Source of the DNA: an uncultured Clostridia bacterium
GTDB taxonomy: Bacteria > Bacillota > Clostridia > Oscillospirales > Ruminococcaceae
Assembly: GCA_947627465.1 (NCBI GenBank)
Contig: CANQWD010000024.1
Span: 1 to 43,932, forward strand
Length of the DNA: 43,932 nt
Direction of reading: 5' to 3'
Below, piece after piece: positions 1-6,969 of the stretch. Both the position numbers and the translations under genes were made by a program. Numbering within the stretch: position 1 is the stretch's first letter; each line of letters begins with the position of its first letter. The notes below the pieces were generated by a model that saw only the letters and a list, made by a program, of their open reading frames with translations, was not told the DNA's origin and ran no database searches.

Positions 1-2
1 TT

Positions 3-104
3 TCGGACGAGCAATTACAAGCGGTTGTCGATATCATTAACAATCGTCCAAGAAAACGTTTAAACTTCCTTACCCCAACTGAAGTCTTGATGAAATTTTG
101 GTGA
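3..104 (+). mobile_element. IS30-family transposase, 3' end only (cut by window edge)
   Basis: The reading frame is open from the window edge to a TGA at 102-104 and gives 33 residues containing NNRPRKRLNFLTPTE, the typical last part of IS30-family DDE transposases. In that family this lies after the catalytic glutamate, so no catalytic residue is inside the window. The gene continues to the left, so whether the element is intact cannot be judged. A terminal-repeat-like sequence follows directly. It marks the left part of the window as mobile or recently acquired DNA. Confidence 0.8.
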
Positions 105-106
105 AA

Positions 107-131
107 TTTGTTGCACTTGGGTTGACAATCT
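107..131 (+). repeat. Probable right terminal inverted repeat of the IS30-family element
   Basis: Directly after the transposase stop lies a segment containing TTGCACTTGGGTTGACAAT. IS30-family ends commonly carry a GTTGCACTT core just outside the transposase gene. The matching left end is outside the window, so the repeat is assigned from position and motif only. Confidence 0.5.
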
Positions 132-153
132 ATCATTATAAAGCGGGGTTGTT

Positions 154-816
154 ATGATGGAAGAAAAATCAATTGTACGGGTTAAATTTGAAATTGGTGA
201 CATCAAATTTGAAGCAGAGGGTTCAGGCGATTTGGTCGAAAGAGAAAGAAGTATTTTCAATAATACTCTCTTGCCAGCTGCAATAGATGCAATAGTACGC
301 ACTCGAGGCATTACACAGAATGATCAATACATAGAAACTCAGAATTTACCGAATTCATCTGCTCTGGAAATGGCTAATATAAGCACTATGCCAGAACAGA
401 ATTTAGTGAACTCTGTGGAAGATTGGTCACGAACAAGTCTTGCGTCCTTTGTTAAATCAAAAGGCATGGAGTCAAACTATGATTTCATATTGTGTGCGGT
501 TTATTATAATTTGAAGCGAAATGGGGTTCAATCGTTTTCTTCCGTTACTCTTAAAGATTTATTTGCGGAGGCAAAAAGACCAGCGCCCCAAAATTTAAGT
601 AGGTCTTTAAGTGAGTTGGTAAAAAAAGGGTTGATTATGGAGGATGGCTCAGCAAAGAATTCAACCCCTAAAGTGTATGTGTTGACTTTTGATGGGGAGG
701 AAGCTGTTGAAAAATGCACCCGACAGATGCGAAAGAAAAGAAAACAGTATCTAAGCCTAGAAAGCAACGTCCTAAAAAAGAATCTCCATATTTTTCCATC
801 AATCTTGACGATTTGA
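154..816 (+). CDS. Hypothetical accessory protein, N-terminal part of a probably split gene
   Basis: The ORF encodes 220 residues from an ATG preceded by a GGGG-containing ribosome site. The first 50 residues look like a small beta-rich domain (VRVKFEIGDIKFEAEG) followed by a helix. Residues about 95-190 look like a winged-helix region: an LKDLFAEAKR helix, then LSRSLSELVKKGLI, then a KVYVLTFDG strand. No function is recognised. The region is AT-rich compared with everything after 1.7 kb and sits next to an IS30 end, which suggests horizontal origin. The last 32 residues overlap the next ORF in another frame and read poorly, while the next ORF reads well from that point. The natural product is therefore probably a fusion of both ORFs, broken by one lost base near 710-714. 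Confidence 0.5.
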   Translation: MMEEKSIVRVKFEIGDIKFEAEGSGDLVERERSIFNNTLLPAAIDAIVRTRGITQNDQYIETQNLPNSSALEMANISTMPEQNLVNSVEDWSRTSLASFVKSKGMESNYDFILCAVYYNLKRNGVQSFSSVTLKDLFAEAKRPAPQNLSRSLSELVKKGLIMEDGSAKNSTPKVYVLTFDGEEAVEKCTRQMRKKRKQYLSLESNVLKKNLHIFPSILTI

Positions 817-1115
817 ATTTAAGCAATTATCCAGATGTAAAAACACTAAAAGATTTCAAAGAAAAAATGATGCTTATTCTTTATATCGTCACAAATGAAA
901 ATCAAGGCGAATGGTTTACAACCGCAGATGTTCTTTGCCTTATGACAGATATTTTTGGCGAATCAGCTACAGAACGTCAAGTTAAAGGTGTTTTTGAGCG
1001 AGAAACACAATGGTTTAAAAGTGAGCATCCTGAAGGAAATAAGAAAATTGTGCAAAGAAAGCTGCTTAACGGAGCCAAGCAATTTGCGCAATCATTGCAA
1101 AATACTGCAAAGTAA
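714..1115 (+). CDS. Hypothetical accessory protein, C-terminal part of the same probably split gene
   Basis: The ORF gives 133 residues and starts inside the previous ORF in the -1 frame. A basic linker (KPRKQRPKKES) is followed by a compact helical domain with KDFKEKMMLILYIVTN and GEWFTTADVLCLMTDIFG, ending in LLNGAKQFAQSLQNT. The pattern resembles a helix-turn-helix-like module, but no named family is claimed. There is no convincing ribosome site before the ATG at 714, and the overlap with the upstream ORF is 103 bp, which is far too long for ordinary coupling. Reading both frames as one gives a protein of about 320 residues with an N-terminal beta domain, a central winged helix, a basic linker and this domain. 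Confidence 0.45.
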   Translation: MHPTDAKEKKTVSKPRKQRPKKESPYFSINLDDLNLSNYPDVKTLKDFKEKMMLILYIVTNENQGEWFTTADVLCLMTDIFGESATERQVKGVFERETQWFKSEHPEGNKKIVQRKLLNGAKQFAQSLQNTAK

Positions 1116-1403
1116 TGTTTGGCAACAAAATGGCAACAAAATTTCGGATAGCCCATATTTTATGTATAATTCAAACAACAGGTAGACCACAAGCTAAACC
1201 GTCCAAACAAATCTGTTTAAGACGAGTTTGCCGGGAGCGAGTGGGAGTAACTTTTAAAGCCGCGTAAACCCGCACGAACAGCGGTTTTGCGAGGCTTGCT
1301 GTTGCTTTGTGAGCGCATTTTTAGTACAAAATGATGTAGTCAATGGCCACACGACCTCATTTAATTAGTACCCGTTATTGAAACGGCGAACCAAAACAAA
1401 TAA

Positions 1404-1432
1404 AGCCGCGCGTTCAATTTGAACGCACGGTT
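1404..1432 (+). other. Hairpin resembling, but not matching, group II intron domain V
   Basis: AGCCG (1404-1408) pairs with CGGTT (1428-1432), and GCGTTCA (1410-1416) pairs with TGAACGC (1420-1426), with one C/A mismatch between the two stems. The flanks (AAGCCG at the 5' side, ACGGTTCTGTG at the 3' side) look like bacterial group II intron domain V. The usual GNRA loop and the two-base bulge are missing, and there is no reverse transcriptase. It may be a decayed intron end or only a chance resemblance. Confidence 0.3.
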
Positions 1433-1540
1433 CTGTGCAGTTATTGTAATATTTGACATTACTTAATGTAATATACATCACTTGGAGCATCTAGTTTGTT
1501 ATTAAAGGATTGTTCTTCTAAAATGTTCACTAATGTTCGC

Positions 1541-1581
1541 TTTCAAGATAAGGAGGGGGACACCCGCTCTCAATCTTGAAA
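1541..1581. other. 9-bp stem-loop enclosing an AAGGAGG-like sequence
   Basis: TTTCAAGAT at 1541-1549 is perfectly complementary to ATCTTGAAA at 1573-1581. The loop contains AAGGAGGGGG, a strong Shine-Dalgarno-like sequence, but no start codon and open frame follow at normal spacing. It may be the relic of a translated element or a structured RNA segment. Confidence 0.35.
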
Positions 1582-1630
1582 ATAAATCATATTTTGAAAA
1601 GAAATCAAGAGGTTATGAAAAATATTTTAA

Positions 1631-1663
1631 GGCGACACCGTACAATTTTTGTGCGGTGTTGTC
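1631..1663 (-). terminator. Terminator of trhA (possibly bidirectional)
   Basis: A 13-bp stem including G-T pairs is formed by GGCGACACCGTAC (1631-1643) and GTGCGGTGTTGTC (1651-1663) with a 7-base loop. On the minus strand it begins 13 bases after the trhA stop and is followed by a TTAAAATATTTTT tract. On the plus strand a short TTTAAAT follows, so it may also stop transcription from the left. Confidence 0.75.
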
Positions 1664-1675
1664 TTTAAATATCGG

Positions 1676-2344
1676 TTAAGAGTTCAGAACCATAAGCATT
1701 ACGGAGAAGTAGTGAAACGCGCTGCCCGCAATGGTAAACAAATGCCAAACCGAATGGAAGTAGCGTTTGGATTTCATCGAGTAAAAAATTACTCCGACAG
1801 TATAACACAGTCCGCCTATCAGCAAAAACCACAATGACAGCGGCACACAGTGTTTAAGCATCGGCTTTATCGCGAAAATCACAGCCCAACCCATCAGCAC
1901 ATAGCAGATAACGGAGGGCTTTCTGAATTTCTCCAGATCTATTGAATTCATCACAATGCCCAATACAGCCGCGCCCCAAATTACACCGAACAACACCCAG
2001 CCTATTGCGCCGCGTAATGGGATAAGCGTTATGGGCGTGTAGGTCCCGGCAATCAGAAAGAATATCGTGTCATGATCCATTATGCGGAAGAACGACTTCG
2101 CGCGTCCGTTTGTTATAGCGTGATAAAGCGTTGACATTGTGTACAGCAGAATGAGCGAGAATCCGTAGATCGCAGAGCTTACTACCGCCCAAACGTTGCC
2201 GCGAAGAGCCGCAAGCACTACCAGAACCGCCGTTCCCGCGACGCTCAGCAAACTTCCGACGCCGTGCGACACGGAGTTGAATATCTCCTCGCCAAGCGTG
2301 TAGCGTTTGGTTATATCAATTGCCGCAGCATTTTCGTTTTTCAT
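1676..2344 (-). CDS. trhA: Hemolysin III / TrhA family membrane protein
   Basis: This is a 222-residue protein with seven hydrophobic segments, the normal size and shape of the bacterial PAQR-like hemolysin III family. Family motifs are visible: an N-terminal EEIFNSVSHGVG with Glu, Asn and His, then MSTLYHA, a DHDTIFFLIAGTYTP segment, and SVWHLFTIAGSAFHYF near the C-terminus. The conserved His and Asp residues are thought to bind a metal. In bacteria the family is linked to membrane energetics and lipid homeostasis rather than proven haemolysis. GGAAAGGAAG lies before the ATG. It has its own promoter and terminator and is divergent from rpoB. Confidence 0.9.
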   Translation of the reverse strand: MKNENAAAIDITKRYTLGEEIFNSVSHGVGSLLSVAGTAVLVVLAALRGNVWAVVSSAIYGFSLILLYTMSTLYHAITNGRAKSFFRIMDHDTIFFLIAGTYTPITLIPLRGAIGWVLFGVIWGAAVLGIVMNSIDLEKFRKPSVICYVLMGWAVIFAIKPMLKHCVPLSLWFLLIGGLCYTVGVIFYSMKSKRYFHSVWHLFTIAGSAFHYFSVMLMVLNS

Positions 2345-2388
2345 TTAATTACTTCCTTTCCAAAAACATCCTATGCGGTTATTTATAT

Positions 2389-2417
2389 ATAGTATCACCA
2401 AACAGAGGGTTTGTCAA
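2389..2417 (-). promoter_or_regulatory. Sigma-A promoter of trhA
   Basis: On the minus strand TTGACA (complement of 2412-2417) and TACTAT (complement of 2389-2394) are separated by exactly 17 bp, upstream of the trhA ribosome site. Confidence 0.75.
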
Positions 2418-2517
2418 CCCGCATTTGATAGATTTCATAGAATTTTCACTCGCACGGATAATTTTGGAAAAAGGAGGCGCGAATTTCCTCGGCTGCGGGG
2501 AAGGCTTCTCCTCGCGC

Positions 2518-2562
2518 ACCTCCGCGTCTCGCGCCGCCTGCGGCGGCGTTCCCCGCGGAGGT
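2518..2562. other. GC-rich nested hairpin next to the four-way-junction element
   Basis: ACCTCCGCG (2518-2526) pairs with CGCGGAGGT (2554-2562). Inside lies a second stem, CGCCGC with GCGGCG, separated by CT. It sits 15 bases before the element at 2578-2666 and, like that element, contains no gene. Composition is much more GC-rich than the AT-rich promoter sequences on both sides. Confidence 0.6.
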
Positions 2563-2577
2563 ACACTCGTCGAAGCC

Positions 2578-2666
2578 GCGGTACGTCCGCGTTTTCGGCT
2601 TTGCCGAAAACTGCCGCTGCGCTGCGCGCCGCGGCAAATTTGCTTCGCAAATTGCGGACGAACCGC
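2578..2666. repeat. Four-way-junction palindromic element, copy 1 (upstream of rpoB)
   Basis: An outer stem of 13 positions with one mismatch (2578-2590 with 2654-2666) closes three arms that follow one another without any spare base. Arm 1 (2591-2611) is a 9-bp stem with TTT loop. Arm 2 (2612-2636) has 6 bp, a T/C mismatch, 4 bp and a TGC loop. Arm 3 (2637-2653) is a 7-bp stem with TTC loop. The same plan recurs at 20026-20110 with different stem sequences. The element lies between the divergent trhA and rpoB promoters, 84 bp before the rpoB -35 box. Function is unknown: it could be a small mobile palindrome, a cruciform site or a transcribed RNA structure. Confidence 0.7.
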
Positions 2667-2750
2667 TTGGTGGATCGCACTTGAGGGATCGAAAGAAGCC
2701 GAAAAAAAGGCGGGTTGAGATCAAAAAAACAAAAAAATTTATAAACCCCC

Positions 2751-2779
2751 TTGACAAAGTCTTCCACTTGTGATATAAT
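2751..2779 (+). promoter_or_regulatory. Sigma-A promoter of rpoB-rpoC
   Basis: TTGACA at 2751-2756 and TATAAT at 2774-2779 both match consensus perfectly with a 17-bp spacer; a TG lies two bases before the -10 box region. An A/T-rich stretch (2722-2743) upstream may act as an UP element. The -35 box is preceded by a CCCCC tract, as at rpmF. Confidence 0.92.
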
Positions 2780-2785
2780 ATTAAA

Positions 2786-3000
2786 ATGTATCATAATGGA
2801 TATATAGGCGAACTATGCCCGTTTAGAGGTGGGAGAAACGCGGAAAGAGACAGGGTGCAGAGCCGTTCTTTCCGCCGAAATTCGACTTCTTTGCGGGCGG
2901 GGCAACGCGGCGCCGCGGCGAACAGGGGCGCAAGCTGTGTAAAGCGAAACGCCGCGTGGAAACAGAGCGGAGCGAATTTAGATAGGAGTGATCAAAGCCG
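2786..3000 (+). other. Long structured 5' leader of rpoB
   Basis: With transcription starting about 7 bases after the -10 box, the untranslated leader is about 215 nt. It contains two clear hairpins: CGGAAAGA (2841-2848) with TCTTTCCG (2867-2874), and ACGCGGCG (2905-2912) with CGCCGCGT (2950-2957). A GGAG ribosome site lies at 2985-2988. The length and structure suggest post-transcriptional or attenuation control of RNA polymerase synthesis, but no known riboswitch or ribosomal-protein leader is recognised. Confidence 0.5.
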
Positions 3001-6000
3001 ATGGTAAACACAAAGCCTGTAAAGTCGGGAAAAACAACCAGACAGAGCTTCTCGAAGATCAATGAGGTCATCGAAATGCCAAACCTCATCAGCATTCAGA
3101 AGGACTCGTATCAGTGGTTCCTTGACGAGGGTATCAAAGAGGTTTTTAAGGACGTATCTCCGATAGTTGACTCAAACGGGAAGTTTGAGCTGTCGTTCAT
3201 AGATTACAGAATGAACGAGCCGCCCAAATACTCGATCGAGGAATGCAAAGAGCGTGACGCGACGTATGCCGCGCCGCTCAAAGTTACGGCGCGATTGTTT
3301 AACAAGGAAACAGACGAGCCTATCGATAACGAGATATATATGGGCGATATGCCGCTGATGACGGACAGCGGAACTTTCGTCATCAACGGTTCGGAGCGCG
3401 TCGTGGTATCGCAGCTGGTGCGTTCTCCGGGCGTTTACTACGGCTTTGATTACGATAAAACGGGAAAGAAGCTGTTTAAGGCTACCGTTATCCCGAACCG
3501 CGGCGCATGGCTGGAGCTTGAAATGGATGGCTCCGACGTGTTCTATGTACGTATAGACAAGAACAGAAAATTCGCCTGCACAACGTTTTTGAGAGCTATC
3601 GGTCTTTCGAGCGATCAGGATCTTAAAGATAAGTTCGGCGAGGACCCGCGCATTACCGTCACGATAGACAGCGGTAAGGACAACACCAAGAACGAGGAAG
3701 AAGCGCTGCTGGAGGTTTACAGAAAGCTGCGCCCCGGCGAGCCTGCGACTGTCGACAGCGCGCGCACGACCCTCGACAACCTGTTCTTCGACGCGAAAAG
3801 ATACGACTTGTCGCGTTTCGGACGCTATAAATATAACAAAAAACTCGCGATCTCCGCGCGCCTTGTCGGAAGAAAAGCCGCAGAGAACATCGTGGCTCCC
3901 CTGACGGGCGAGGTGCTGCTCTCGGAGGGAGAGATAATTGTTAAAGAAAAGGCTCTCGAGATACAGAACGCCGGCGTTACGGAAGTGACCGTGTATAAAG
4001 ACGAGGGCGAGGGAACCTTGAAGATCGTCGGCAACGGCATGGTCGACATTCATGAGTACGTTCCCGAGGACATGGACGTTGAAAAGCTCGGAATAAACGA
4101 GCAGGTAAAGTTCGGCGTGCTTGCCGAGATACTCGAGGAAGCGGACGGCGATGATGAAAAACTCGCCGAGCTTATTGAAAAACGTTCCGACGAGCTTATC
4201 CCCAAGCACATCACGCTTGAAGATATCTTTGCGGCAGTCGGCTACTTCATCAATTTGAACGAGGGAATAGGCGATATCGACGATATAGACCATTTGGGCA
4301 ACAGACGTATCCGCTGCGTGGGCGAGCTGCTTCAAAACCAGTTCAGAATAGGCTTCACGCGTATGGAGCGTACTATCCGCGAGAGAATGGGACTTTGGGG
4401 CAACGAGCAGGAAAACGTTACTCCCGACAAGCTCATTAACGCGCGTCAGGTTATCGCGGCAATGAAAGAGTTCTTCGGTTCTTCTCCGCTGTCGCAGTTT
4501 ATGGATCAGAATAACCCCTTGGCGGAGTTGACGCACAAGCGCCGTCTGTCGTCGCTGGGTCCGGGCGGTCTGTCAAGAGACCGCGCGGGATTTGAGGTTC
4601 GCGACGTTCACTATTCGCACTACGGACGTATGTGTCCTATCGAGACCCCCGAAGGCCCTAACATCGGACTTATCTCTTATCTTGCGACGTTCGCGAGAAT
4701 CAACTGCTACGGCTTTATCGAAGCGCCTTACCGCCGCGTGGATAAGGAAACGGGCGTGGTGCTCAACGAAGTTGTCTATATGACCGCCGACGTTGAGGAC
4801 AACTACGTTGTCGCGCAGGCAAACGAGCCGCTTGACGAGCAGGGACGTTTCGCGAGACCGAGAGTAAACGCGCGCTGCCGCGATGCCATTCTTGAAATAG
4901 AGCGCGAAAAAGTCGATTTTATGGACGTTTCGCCGAAAATGGTGGTGTCCGTGGCGACCGCGATGATCCCGTTCCTCGAGAACGATGACGCGAACCGTGC
5001 GCTTATGGGCGCGAACATGCAAAGACAGGCAGTGCCGCTTATGGTTACGGATAATCCGATAGTCGGCACGGGTATGGAATACAAGGCGGCTGTGGATTCG
5101 GGCGTAGTGGTTTGCGCGAAAGAGGACGGCGTTGCGACCGAGGTTTCCGCCGACCGCATAGTGATAACCTCCGACGACGGCAGCGAGCATTTGTACAAGC
5201 TCATCAAGTTCAAGCGCTCCAATCAGGGCAACTGCGTAAATCAGCGCCCGATAGTCGTAAAAGGCGAAAGAGTCAGCGCGGGCGACGTTATAGCTGACGG
5301 TCCCGCGACCAAAATGGGCGAGATCGCCCTCGGAAAGAACGCTCTCATAGGCTTTATGACTTGGGAGGGCTACAACTACGAGGACGCGGTTCTCATCAAC
5401 GAAAAATTGGTTTACAACGACGTTTATACGTCGATTCATATTGAAGCTCACGATATCGAGTGCCGTGAAACAAAGCTCGGTCCCGAAGAGATCACCCGCG
5501 ATATCCCGAACCTTTCGGACGACGTTCTGAAAGATCTGGACGACCGCGGCATTATCAGAATAGGCGCGGAGGTGCATTCGGGCGATATTTTGGTGGGCAA
5601 GGTGTCTCCCAAGGGCGAAACCGAGCTTACCGCCGAGGAAAAGCTGCTTCGCGCGATATTCGGCGAAAAAGCGCGCGAGGTTCGTGACAATTCGCTTAGA
5701 ATGGCGCACGGCGAAAGCGGTATCGTAGTCGACGTTAAGGTGTTCGACCGCGAAAACTGCGACGATCTTGCTCCCGGAGTTAATCAAAAGGTTTGCGTTT
5801 ACGTGGCGCAGAAACGTAAGATATCCGTCGGAGATAAAATGGCGGGTCGTCACGGAAACAAGGGCGTTGTGTCGCGTATCCTGAAGCAGGAGGATATGCC
5901 GTTCCTGCCCGACGGCACGCCGCTTGATATCGTGCTGAACCCCTTGGGCGTCCCGTCCCGTATGAATATCGGACAGGTACTTGAGGTGCATTTGGGCTAC

Positions 6001-6882
6001 GTCGCGAAGGCTCTCGGCTGGAAGATAGCCACGCCCGTATTCGACGGCGCTCACGAGCAGGACATCAGAGCGCTTTACGACGAAGCGAGAGAAAAGAAAA
6101 ACGAGCTTTTGGGCGAAAACTCGGCGGGACTGGACTTCACAAAGCTTTCGTGGACGAGCGACTGCAAAACTCAGCTTATAGACGGCAGAACGGGCGAGAA
6201 ATTCGACAGCCCCGTAACCGTTGGATATATGTACTACTTGAAGCTGCATCACCTTGTCGATGATAAGATACACGCGCGTTCGACCGGTCCGTATTCTCTC
6301 GTTACGCAGCAGCCCTTGGGCGGTAAAGCCCAGTTCGGCGGTCAGCGTTTCGGCGAGATGGAGGTTTGGGCGCTGGAGGCTTACGGCGCGGCTTACACTT
6401 TGCAGGAGATACTCACCGTCAAGTCCGACGACCTTATGGGACGTCAAAAGACTTACGAGGCGATAGTTAAGGGCGAGGACGTTCCGAAGCCCGGCGTGCC
6501 CGAGTCGTTCAAGGTAATGGTAAGCGAGCTTCAGGGCTTGGGTCTTGACATCCGAATTCTCGATGAGAACAATGAGGAGATCGACCTTAACGAGGATCTT
6601 GAGGACGAGGACAACACAAGCTACGGCAAGGCATACAACGAGAAGTACGAGTCGGACGACCGCGCTTTCGAGAACGCGGGCTATGAGATCACAGACGCGG
6701 CGGAAGCGGGCGGCGTAACAGGCGCTGACGATCTGTTCAGCGGCGACGAGGACGACGAGTACGACGACGAGGACGCGGATTTCGACGACGGACTGGACGA
6801 TGAGGACGAGGACGAATTCGGCGAACCGAAAGACCCCGAGGATTTTGATGAGGACGAGTTCGGCGACGAGGAGGATAATTGA
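3001..6882 (+). CDS. rpoB: DNA-directed RNA polymerase subunit beta
   Basis: This 1293-residue protein is the beta subunit of RNA polymerase. The rifampicin-binding region is typical ([20 protein letters not shown], then [20 protein letters not shown]) and keeps the residues equivalent to E. coli Gln513, Asp516, His526 and Ser531, so it has no classic resistance change. Later motifs such as [13 protein letters not shown] and the C-terminal clamp segment [19 protein letters not shown] are present. The ATG at 3001 follows GGAG with a 12-base gap. Unusually, the last ~100 residues form an extremely acidic tail (runs of Asp and Glu with few other residues). The gene is first in a two-gene operon and lacks the usual rplJ-rplL upstream partners. 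Confidence 0.98.
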   Translation: MVNTKPVKSGKTTRQSFSKINEVIEMPNLISIQKDSYQWFLDEGIKEVFKDVSPIVDSNGKFELSFIDYRMNEPPKYSIEECKERDATYAAPLKVTARLFNKETDEPIDNEIYMGDMPLMTDSGTFVINGSERVVVSQLVRSPGVYYGFDYDKTGKKLFKATVIPNRGAWLELEMDGSDVFYVRIDKNRKFACTTFLRAIGLSSDQDLKDKFGEDPRITVTIDSGKDNTKNEEEALLEVYRKLRPGEPATVDSARTTLDNLFFDAKRYDLSRFGRYKYNKKLAISARLVGRKAAENIVAPLTGEVLLSEGEIIVKEKALEIQNAGVTEVTVYKDEGEGTLKIVGNGMVDIHEYVPEDMDVEKLGINEQVKFGVLAEILEEADGDDEKLAELIEKRSDELIPKHITLEDIFAAVGYFINLNEGIGDIDDIDHLGNRRIRCVGELLQNQFRIGFTRMERTIRERMGLWGNEQENVTPDKLINARQVIAAMKEFFGSSPLSQFMDQNNPLAELTHKRRLSSLGPGGLSRDRAGFEVRDVHYSHYGRMCPIETPEGPNIGLISYLATFARINCYGFIEAPYRRVDKETGVVLNEVVYMTADVEDNYVVAQANEPLDEQGRFARPRVNARCRDAILEIEREKVDFMDVSPKMVVSVATAMIPFLENDDANRALMGANMQRQAVPLMVTDNPIVGTGMEYKAAVDSGVVVCAKEDGVATEVSADRIVITSDDGSEHLYKLIKFKRSNQGNCVNQRPIVVKGERVSAGDVIADGPATKMGEIALGKNALIGFMTWEGYNYEDAVLINEKLVYNDVYTSIHIEAHDIECRETKLGPEEITRDIPNLSDDVLKDLDDRGIIRIGAEVHSGDILVGKVSPKGETELTAEEKLLRAIFGEKAREVRDNSLRMAHGESGIVVDVKVFDRENCDDLAPGVNQKVCVYVAQKRKISVGDKMAGRHGNKGVVSRILKQEDMPFLPDGTPLDIVLNPLGVPSRMNIGQVLEVHLGYVAKALGWKIATPVFDGAHEQDIRALYDEAREKKNELLGENSAGLDFTKLSWTSDCKTQLIDGRTGEKFDSPVTVGYMYYLKLHHLVDDKIHARSTGPYSLVTQQPLGGKAQFGGQRFGEMEVWALEAYGAAYTLQEILTVKSDDLMGRQKTYEAIVKGEDVPKPGVPESFKVMVSELQGLGLDIRILDENNEEIDLNEDLEDEDNTSYGKAYNEKYESDDRAFENAGYEITDAAEAGGVTGADDLFSGDEDDEYDDEDADFDDGLDDEDEDEFGEPKDPEDFDEDEFGDEEDN

Positions 6883-6969
6883 CGGCGAACGGTTTTTGAC
6901 GTGAATTCGGATCTAAGCAATGAGCGTCATCTTTAAACTATTAACTGTCAACCGATATTTGGGGGTATT

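Larger units (their letters stand above)
1116..1630. other. Gene-free remnant region between acquired segment and trhA
   Basis: No credible gene is seen here. The first part (1118-1140) repeats a GGCAACAAAATGGCAACAAAA-like tract twice over. The rest holds several short inverted repeats: CCGTT/AACGG around 1372-1386, the hairpin at 1404-1432, an ATTAC/GTAAT pair around 1457-1476, and the 9-bp stem at 1541-1581. The composition moves from AT-rich to mixed, which fits a boundary between inserted and resident DNA. No tRNA or attachment-site duplication could be found by eye. Confidence 0.4.

Noticed and set aside
700-730. Programmed -1 frameshift in the accessory gene
   Set aside because: The bases around 706-716 do not fit X XXY YYZ in the upstream frame and no clear downstream stem was found; a simple deletion explains the split better.
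1186-1540. tRNA or other known RNA gene in the gene-free region
   Set aside because: No cloverleaf with a proper acceptor stem and T-arm was found, and no known RNA family except the weak domain V resemblance could be recognised.
2320-2794. Several open frames on both strands across the GC-rich region before rpoB
   Set aside because: They run through the hairpin arms of the palindromic element and give Arg/Ala-rich repeats; palindromes leave frames open on both strands.
2786-3007. Possible leader peptide in the rpoB leader
   Set aside because: The 73-codon frame is Arg/Ser-rich, overlaps both hairpins and the rpoB start, and has no ribosome site.
3172-6447. Long minus-strand open frames opposite rpoB (454 and 624 codons), and similar ones opposite rpoC, dnaE and the Ca2+ ATPase
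   Set aside because: They are shadows caused by the codon use of the GC-rich plus-strand genes. Their translations are rich in Arg, His and Val without domains, and they have no ribosome sites.
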